This document shows, one piece after another, positions 23,020 through 27,670 of a stretch of 27,670 bases of DNA. The stretch is from NCBI RefSeq assembly GCF_023653455.1, contig NZ_JAKEDR010000028.1, forward strand, positions 1-27,670, given 5' to 3'. Source of the DNA: Paraclostridium ghonii. GTDB taxonomy: Bacteria > Bacillota > Clostridia > Peptostreptococcales > Peptostreptococcaceae. The notes beneath the pieces are model-generated. The model searched no databases. It saw only the letters and a list, made by a program, of their open reading frames with translations, and was not told the DNA's origin. A program made the translations under genes and the position numbers. Each line of letters starts with the position of its first letter. Position 1 is the first letter of the stretch.

Positions 23020-23931
23020 TTACCTAGCTTTCATAGCTATTAATGCTCCATATGCTATAGAGTATAGTTTTGATTCATGACTATCGGCTCTTGAAACAAG
23101 TACAATTGGAGTTTTAGCTCCCATTATAACGCCTGCAGATTTTGCATTTGCTAAATATGTTAAAGATTTGCCTATCCCATTTCCAACTTCTATTGTAGGC
23201 ACTAAAATTACATCTACATCTCCTGAAATTTCACTTTTAAAGCCTTTTACTTTAGACGCTTCACTTGATATAGCTAAATCAAACGCTAGAGGACCCTCTA
23301 TTATAACATTTTCTCCAAATAATCCAGCTTCACTTGCTTCTTGTAATTTTTTAGCATCTACAGTAGCTTGCATTTTTTCATCAACTTTTTCCTTAGCTGC
23401 TAAGGCTGCAATTTTTATATTATCAATGTTAAGTGATTTACATGCTTTAACTGCATTTAATACTATCTTTTCTTTTTGCTCATAAGTAGGCTTTATATTC
23501 ATACCTCCATCACTAAAAATTAATAACTTATGATAGTTTGGAACTTCATATATCATTACATGACTTAGTAAACTATCAGTTCTTAATCCATATTCTTTAT
23601 TTAAAACTTGTTTTAATAATATAGATGTATCTAATATACCTTTCATTAAAAAGTCTGCTTTTTGACTACTTACTAACTTAACAGCTATTTTTGCACACTC
23701 TTCATAGCTTTTCGCTTCAATTATCTCAATATTTTCTAAGTTTAATTTTAAATCTTTAGCTATTTGTTTTATCTTCTCAGAATTTCCTATTAAAATTGGT
23801 TCTATTATACTCATGTTCATTGCATCTAAAACAGCATGTAAAACTTCTTTATCCTGAGCTGCTGCTACTGCTAATTTAACACTTTTATTTACCTTTAATT
23901 CCTTTATTATATCTTCTAAACTGTTAATCAT
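23020..23931 (-). CDS. ptb: Phosphate acyltransferase, phosphate butyryltransferase type
   Basis: The 303-residue protein belongs to the phosphate acetyl/butyryltransferase family, converting an acyl-CoA and phosphate to an acyl-phosphate. The family is visible in FLMKGILDTSILLKQVLNKE (about 93-112), the conserved LSHVMIYEVP following, IIEGPLAFDLAIS, and the C-terminal VPTIEVGNGIGKSLTYLANA, all typical of Ptb. A GAGGAGGAG site precedes the ATG. No butyrate kinase gene follows, unlike in classical ptb-buk operons. It lies upstream of cooS on the same strand without an evident terminator between, so partial readthrough into the cluster is possible. Substrate length (acetyl, butyryl or branched) cannot be told from sequence. 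Confidence 0.92.
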   Translation of the reverse strand: MINSLEDIIKELKVNKSVKLAVAAAQDKEVLHAVLDAMNMSIIEPILIGNSEKIKQIAKDLKLNLENIEIIEAKSYEECAKIAVKLVSSQKADFLMKGILDTSILLKQVLNKEYGLRTDSLLSHVMIYEVPNYHKLLIFSDGGMNIKPTYEQKEKIVLNAVKACKSLNIDNIKIAALAAKEKVDEKMQATVDAKKLQEASEAGLFGENVIIEGPLAFDLAISSEASKVKGFKSEISGDVDVILVPTIEVGNGIGKSLTYLANAKSAGVIMGAKTPIVLVSRADSHESKLYSIAYGALIAMKAR

Positions 23932-24041
23932 TGTAACTCCTCCTCATATCTTTGCTTTTGCTATATTATAAATAAATTTTAAGGCTACAATTAACTTATT
24001 TGACGTATGCTTATTTACTCCTTTTTATAAAACAAAAGTTA

Positions 24042-24170
24042 TAAAAGATTCGCTTCACTTGAGCGACTACGTCTACGAACTACTTTTATGTCGCCAAAAT
24101 TTCATGTTGTCAACGTCCACTCGGCAAACTCGCGTCCCGTTACTCAAACGACTTCGTACGTTTCTAAAAA
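24042..24170 (+). repeat. Dispersed repeat copy D (long core, no right module)
   Basis: It matches the long core of copy C from GATTCGCTTCACTTGAGCGA through TCAACGTCCACTCGGCAAAC to CGACTTCGT. The right module with its TTTTTTACG arms is missing. The trailing A-run instead merges directly with the U-tract of the terminator behind the TPR gene. It fills the gap between ptb and that terminator. Confidence 0.85.
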
Positions 24171-24199
24171 AAGCTATAAAGATTTACTCTTTATAGCTT
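24165..24199 (-). terminator. Intrinsic terminator of the B12-radical SAM/TPR operon
   Basis: AAGCTATAAAG (24171-24181) pairs perfectly with CTTTATAGCTT (24189-24199), with a 7-nt loop. On the minus strand it is followed by a U-run (24165-24171). It begins 7 bases after the stop codon of the TPR gene and touches repeat copy D. Confidence 0.88.
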
Positions 24200-24206
24200 T
24201 TACTTA

Positions 24207-25352
24207 TTATCTAAAATTATCTAGTTCTCTTAAACAAGCAACTGTAACTTCATCTTGAGGCTCTATTTCATATGCTCTTTCTATATAGTAAGTAGCATTA
24301 TCTAAGTCTCCATCATTTAAATATGCCATACCTAAATTACAAAGTATCTCTGGGTCCTCTTTTTTTAATTTAGCAGCTTTTTCAAAGTACTCTATAGCTC
24401 CTTTAATATTATAACTAGATGCTTCACAAAGGCCTAATTCAACCAAAGTATCTACTTGGTTTGGTCTTATTATAAGTATCTTTTCAAAATACTTTTTAGC
24501 TTGCCCTGTATCATTCATATTTCTATAAGCAAGACCTATCATAAATAGTAAGTTCCACCAGTCTCCATGTTCATCAGCTAATGGAAGTAACTTTTCTAAA
24601 CCTTCTTCATTTTTGCCTTGGAAAACTAAATTATATCCTTCTTCATATTGAACTTTAAAGTCCATCTTTCCTAAAAGTTCTTGTATTTCAGATGTTAAAT
24701 CCTCTGATAAACCTAATTTTATAGCTTCTTCCCAAGTAACTTTACTTTTTATATATTGATTTTGATTATAATAATGGTATCCTAAGTGGTAATGAGCAAG
24801 TGCAAATGTTTCATCTAAATCTCTAACTTTTTCTAAGCTTTCTATTGCATCTAATAAAAATGCTTCCATTGGCTTTTCATCACCATTTTTTTGATGTTGC
24901 TTAGCTAATTCTTGACATACTATTGCATAGTGATAAAGTACATCTACATCATCTTGGTATAAACTTACGCTACATTTTAAATATATTAGTGAATCCGTAT
25001 AATCTCCAACTTCAAAATATTTTCTAGACATGTATCCCATATATGATTTTAAATCTAATTCTAAATTTTTTTCTATAGCTTTAAGAAATTTTTTATATTC
25101 ATCATTATATTTAAAGTTGCTATCAATTCCCATTATATATATCATTGCATCTGCAATAGACATAGAACTTAGTCCATTTTCAGCAGTATTAGTTTTTATT
25201 CCTTTGACTAATACATCATTTTTTATAGGAACATCTAGTCCATCTTGTGGGAATGTATATCCTTTTAAATTAAAATCTGCTCCATTTTTTATTCTTAAAA
25301 ACGCTAATTCCTCAGCTTTATTCAATACATATTTTTCAACTCTAAACTTCAT
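24207..25352 (-). CDS. Tetratricopeptide-repeat protein of unknown function
   Basis: The 381-residue cytoplasmic protein has no signal peptide. Residues 1-90 lack an obvious repeat; from about 100 on there are helical TPR-type pairs. The clearest are ALAHYHLGYHYYNQNQYIKS (about 184-203), LFMIGLAYRNMNDTGQAKKY, TLVELGLCEASSYNIKGAIE and ILCNLGMAYLNDGDLDNATY near the C-terminus, each with the A/G-Y-F spacing of the motif. TPR arrays mediate protein-protein contacts, so no enzymatic role is implied. An AGGAGG site precedes the ATG. It starts 9 bp after the B12-binding radical SAM gene, and a terminator follows, so these two form one operon. A working partnership of the pair is inferred from this alone. 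Confidence 0.88.
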   Translation of the reverse strand: MKFRVEKYVLNKAEELAFLRIKNGADFNLKGYTFPQDGLDVPIKNDVLVKGIKTNTAENGLSSMSIADAMIYIMGIDSNFKYNDEYKKFLKAIEKNLELDLKSYMGYMSRKYFEVGDYTDSLIYLKCSVSLYQDDVDVLYHYAIVCQELAKQHQKNGDEKPMEAFLLDAIESLEKVRDLDETFALAHYHLGYHYYNQNQYIKSKVTWEEAIKLGLSEDLTSEIQELLGKMDFKVQYEEGYNLVFQGKNEEGLEKLLPLADEHGDWWNLLFMIGLAYRNMNDTGQAKKYFEKILIIRPNQVDTLVELGLCEASSYNIKGAIEYFEKAAKLKKEDPEILCNLGMAYLNDGDLDNATYYIERAYEIEPQDEVTVACLRELDNFR

Positions 25353-25361
25353 TTTTACCTC

Positions 25362-27122
25362 CTAAATTTCTACTGTGTATGATTTAGATTTCTCAAACAC
25401 CTTTTTATCATCATAAACAAATAACACTATACTTTCCGTTGGATCTAAATTCATTTTTATATCTTCTTTTAATTTTAATATATCATATTTAAAAGGTTCA
25501 AAATGTACATTCTTTATTATTTGTTTAGCAGGAGTATTTTCAAATCTAGGTATATATTTTAATATATTTTCTTCATTTTGTAAAAATAAATGACATTTAT
25601 TTTTAAAATCTTCAATTTCTATTTTGCTCATAAATATCGGTAAATTTGATGTTTTTCCTAAAGATATATAATCATACTTTATAATTTCAGTGAATAATTC
25701 TATATTTTCATTAATTTTTTGTACGTAAAAATCTAATAGTATTTTATATAATTGATTTTTACCTTGTGCCATATTGAAGTACCCATTTTTATCAAAGTAA
25801 GTTGCAAAATCCTCAAAAAACTTAAATGGACTTTCTTTATAATAGTTATGTATTATATATCGCATTGAAAGAACAAAGTTTTTTGAATTAAAGTATTTCT
25901 CTAGTATTTCTTCTATATCCTTTAATTTTAAAATTTCGTTGTAAGTTATATATTTGTTATATAAAACTTCATAAGGAGGATAATCCTTATATCTAAATTC
26001 ATGCTCATCTGCATTATTTCTTATTCCTGTTCCTTTTATCATTTTTAGAAATCCTAGTTGCAGATGTTCTATACCTAAGTTGAAAACATCATTAAATGAG
26101 TTTTCAAAACTTTTATAATCTTCATATGGTAATCCCGCTATTAAATCTAGATGTTGATGTATATTTCTATATGAAGCTATCTTTTGGACTACATACGAAA
26201 GTTTACTAAAATCATCTCTTCTTCCTACAGCTTCTAATACTTTTTCGTTTGTAGTTTGAACACCGATTTCAAATTGAAACAATCCTTCTTTACATCCTTT
26301 TAAAAACTCTAACATATCTTCAGTTAGTAAATGAGCTGTAACTTCAAAGTGGTATGTTGTATAATCATTATCATTTTCCATTAAAAACTTCATTATCTCC
26401 ATTGCAAACTTTTTATTTGCATTAAATGTTCTATCTATAAACTTTATTTGAGATACTCTAGCATCTATAAGTGCCTTTAAATCTTTTTTTACTCTATCTA
26501 TACTGAAATATCTAAGTCCTTGCAAAGTAGATGATAAACAGTACTGGCAGTTAAAAGGGCACCCTCTAGACGTTTCATAATATACTATTCTGTTCTCATA
26601 TTCTTCCTTATTTAAATTTTCATATGGACTAGGTATTATATCTAGATTCTCTATAGGCTTCATTGGTTTATTTTTTATAACTTTACCATTATCTCTGTAA
26701 ACAACTCCATCTACATCCTCTATATTCATATAACCTCTTAGATACTTTGTAAAATCTTTAACTATAAGTTCCCCTTCTCCATAAAGTATATAATCTATGA
26801 AATCATATTTACTCATAGACTCTTCACTATCATAAGTTACCTCAGGACCACCTAAAGCAATTTTTATATTTGGATTAACTTTTTTTAAGTTATTACATAT
26901 TTTAACTATGTCATTTACATTCCATATATAAGTTGAGAACAATATTACGTCATAACTATTAGAATATATATCTTTTAGTATGAAATCTAATTCATTATTT
27001 ATTGTATATTCTCTTATATCTACATCTATATCCTCAATATCTTTAATCATCTGGTTTAGATATCTTATTCCTAAATTCGTATGTATGAACTTTGAATTTA
27101 ATGTTGTTAACAGTATTTTCAA
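25362..27122 (-). CDS. B12-binding-domain radical SAM protein (DUF4080 type)
   Basis: The 586-residue protein has an N-terminal Rossmann-like domain of the cobalamin-binding type (1-140; ILLTTLNSKFIHTNLGIRYL, LFSTYIWNV, ALGGPEVTYD). It is followed by a radical SAM core with CX3CX2C at C188, C192, C195 (SRGCPFNCQYC), then a C-terminal region of about 200 residues resembling DUF4080. The usual DxHxxG cobalamin motif is not seen, so base-off B12 binding is uncertain. I place the start at a TTG (27122) six bases after GAGGTG. A GTG at 27131 lies inside that ribosome binding site. It heads an operon with a TPR protein. Substrate is unknown; family members include methyltransferases and tRNA-modifying enzymes. 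Confidence 0.88.
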   Translation of the reverse strand: MKILLTTLNSKFIHTNLGIRYLNQMIKDIEDIDVDIREYTINNELDFILKDIYSNSYDVILFSTYIWNVNDIVKICNNLKKVNPNIKIALGGPEVTYDSEESMSKYDFIDYILYGEGELIVKDFTKYLRGYMNIEDVDGVVYRDNGKVIKNKPMKPIENLDIIPSPYENLNKEEYENRIVYYETSRGCPFNCQYCLSSTLQGLRYFSIDRVKKDLKALIDARVSQIKFIDRTFNANKKFAMEIMKFLMENDNDYTTYHFEVTAHLLTEDMLEFLKGCKEGLFQFEIGVQTTNEKVLEAVGRRDDFSKLSYVVQKIASYRNIHQHLDLIAGLPYEDYKSFENSFNDVFNLGIEHLQLGFLKMIKGTGIRNNADEHEFRYKDYPPYEVLYNKYITYNEILKLKDIEEILEKYFNSKNFVLSMRYIIHNYYKESPFKFFEDFATYFDKNGYFNMAQGKNQLYKILLDFYVQKINENIELFTEIIKYDYISLGKTSNLPIFMSKIEIEDFKNKCHLFLQNEENILKYIPRFENTPAKQIIKNVHFEPFKYDILKLKEDIKMNLDPTESIVLFVYDDKKVFEKSKSYTVEI

Positions 27123-27298
27123 CTTAATCACCTCTTTTTTAATTTTATTAGCTATAATTATATTTTTTTTGTTAAAATGTTATGTGTACTATTTTTTCTA
27201 ACATTATGTATAAAAAGAAGGTTTTTTTATATTATTGTAGAATTATATCATATTATAAATTTCTTAATTACTAAATTATATATGAAAGGAAGTATTAT

Positions 27299-27499
27299 AT
27301 GAAATTGTTTGACAAAGTATCTATAGATGAACTATCTAAAAGAGATTTATTGCTTATTATAAAAGCATTAGAATATACTTATGAAAATACAAATTTAGAA
27401 GATTTTATCGATCTTAGAAATAGCCTTATAAAAGAACTTTGCTTTTTAACAAATACTGATGAACAAGTTTTTGTTAAATATTTAGAATCTAACGACTAA
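27299..27499 (+). CDS. Small protein of unknown function (66 residues)
   Basis: The protein is short, acidic and predicted helical, with segments such as ELSKRDLLLIIKALEYTYE and RNSLIKELCFLTNTDEQVF, one cysteine and no signal peptide or membrane span. A strong AAAGGAAG ribosome binding site six bases before the ATG supports translation. It is the only complete plus-strand gene here, divergent from the radical SAM/TPR operon across about 170 bp of very AT-rich DNA that should hold both promoters. Its TAA overlaps the stop codon of the convergent partial gene on the minus strand. I recognise no family. Confidence 0.78.
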   Translation: MKLFDKVSIDELSKRDLLLIIKALEYTYENTNLEDFIDLRNSLIKELCFLTNTDEQVFVKYLESND

Positions 27500-27669
27500 G
27501 CTCTTTTAAATTTAAATTTATAATTGCCCGATTTAGAAACTAATCCTATATTTAATATGTTATCGGAAAAAGTTCTAGATACAACCTTAATATTATTTAA
27601 AATTGGATCAGATTTTACATCTCCAATTTCTAAATTTATTAAATATCTTGGATCGGATTTTATATTATA
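27496..27669 (-). CDS. 3' end of an unidentified protein (partial, cut by right edge)
   Basis: An uninterrupted minus-strand frame enters from the right edge and runs 57 residues to a TAG at 27496-27498. It reads YNIKSDPRYLINLEIGDV... and ends GLVSKSGNYKFKFKRA. The alternation of hydrophobic and polar residues suggests beta strands, and the basic C-terminus is notable. No family is recognised from this fragment. It converges on the 66-residue gene with stop codons overlapping by 4 bp. Open-frame length is modest, so support is moderate. Confidence 0.55.
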   Translation of the reverse strand, partial: YNIKSDPRYLINLEIGDVKSDPILNNIKVVSRTFSDNILNIGLVSKSGNYKFKFKRA

Positions 27670-27670
27670 T

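Noticed and set aside
27123..27131. GTG start of the B12-radical SAM gene at 27131
   Set aside because: That GTG is part of the GAGGTG ribosome binding site; the TTG six bases later gives the usual family N-terminus MKILLTTLNSK.

Overview
The window is low-GC Firmicute DNA, most likely from a Peptostreptococcaceae bacterium related to Clostridioides difficile. This rests on the very AT-rich composition, strong AGGAG/GGGGG ribosome binding sites, and a Wood-Ljungdahl gene order that, from memory, matches the C. difficile cluster. Almost every gene is on the minus strand, so transcription runs from high to low coordinates.

The core (22857 down to 6780) is a near-continuous carbonyl/methyl branch cluster: cooS (CO dehydrogenase), cooC, fhs, fchA, folD, metV, metF, lpdA, a second CooC-type ATPase (acsF), acsD, acsC, acsE, acsB and gcvH. 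Together they take formate to methyl-tetrahydrofolate, move the methyl group to the corrinoid iron-sulfur protein, reduce CO2 to CO and assemble acetyl-CoA. gcvH and lpdA are glycine-cleavage subunits embedded in the cluster. About 400 bp of three tandem hairpin-forming repeats separates fhs from fchA. A strong intrinsic terminator closes the cluster after gcvH.

Below it (6394 down to 707) lie two smaller minus-strand operons that look like the cofactor and activation side of the same metabolism. The first is acsV (reductive activator of the corrinoid protein), two radical SAM proteins that look like a LipS1/LipS2-type split lipoyl synthase, and a LipM-like octanoyltransferase. The second is a CooT-type nickel-binding protein, a DUF3842 protein and a histidine-rich small protein, behind its own promoter and a leader hairpin that could act as an attenuator. 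A tRNA-Ser(GCU) with a consensus promoter and terminator, and the 3' end of an unidentified plus-strand gene, lie at the left edge.

Above cooS (23020 to 27131) are ptb (phosphate acyltransferase) and an operon of a B12-binding-domain radical SAM protein plus a TPR protein. A divergent 66-residue small protein and the 3' end of an unidentified minus-strand gene finish the right edge.

Four copies of a modular intergenic repeat (about 130-230 bp) are scattered through the window. Each one ends at the oligo-U side of a minus-strand intrinsic terminator. The most interesting unexplained items are the nickel-linked CooT/DUF3842/His-rich cassette with its leader, the lipoylation module, and the terminator-abutting repeat family with compensatory changes in its inverted repeat.
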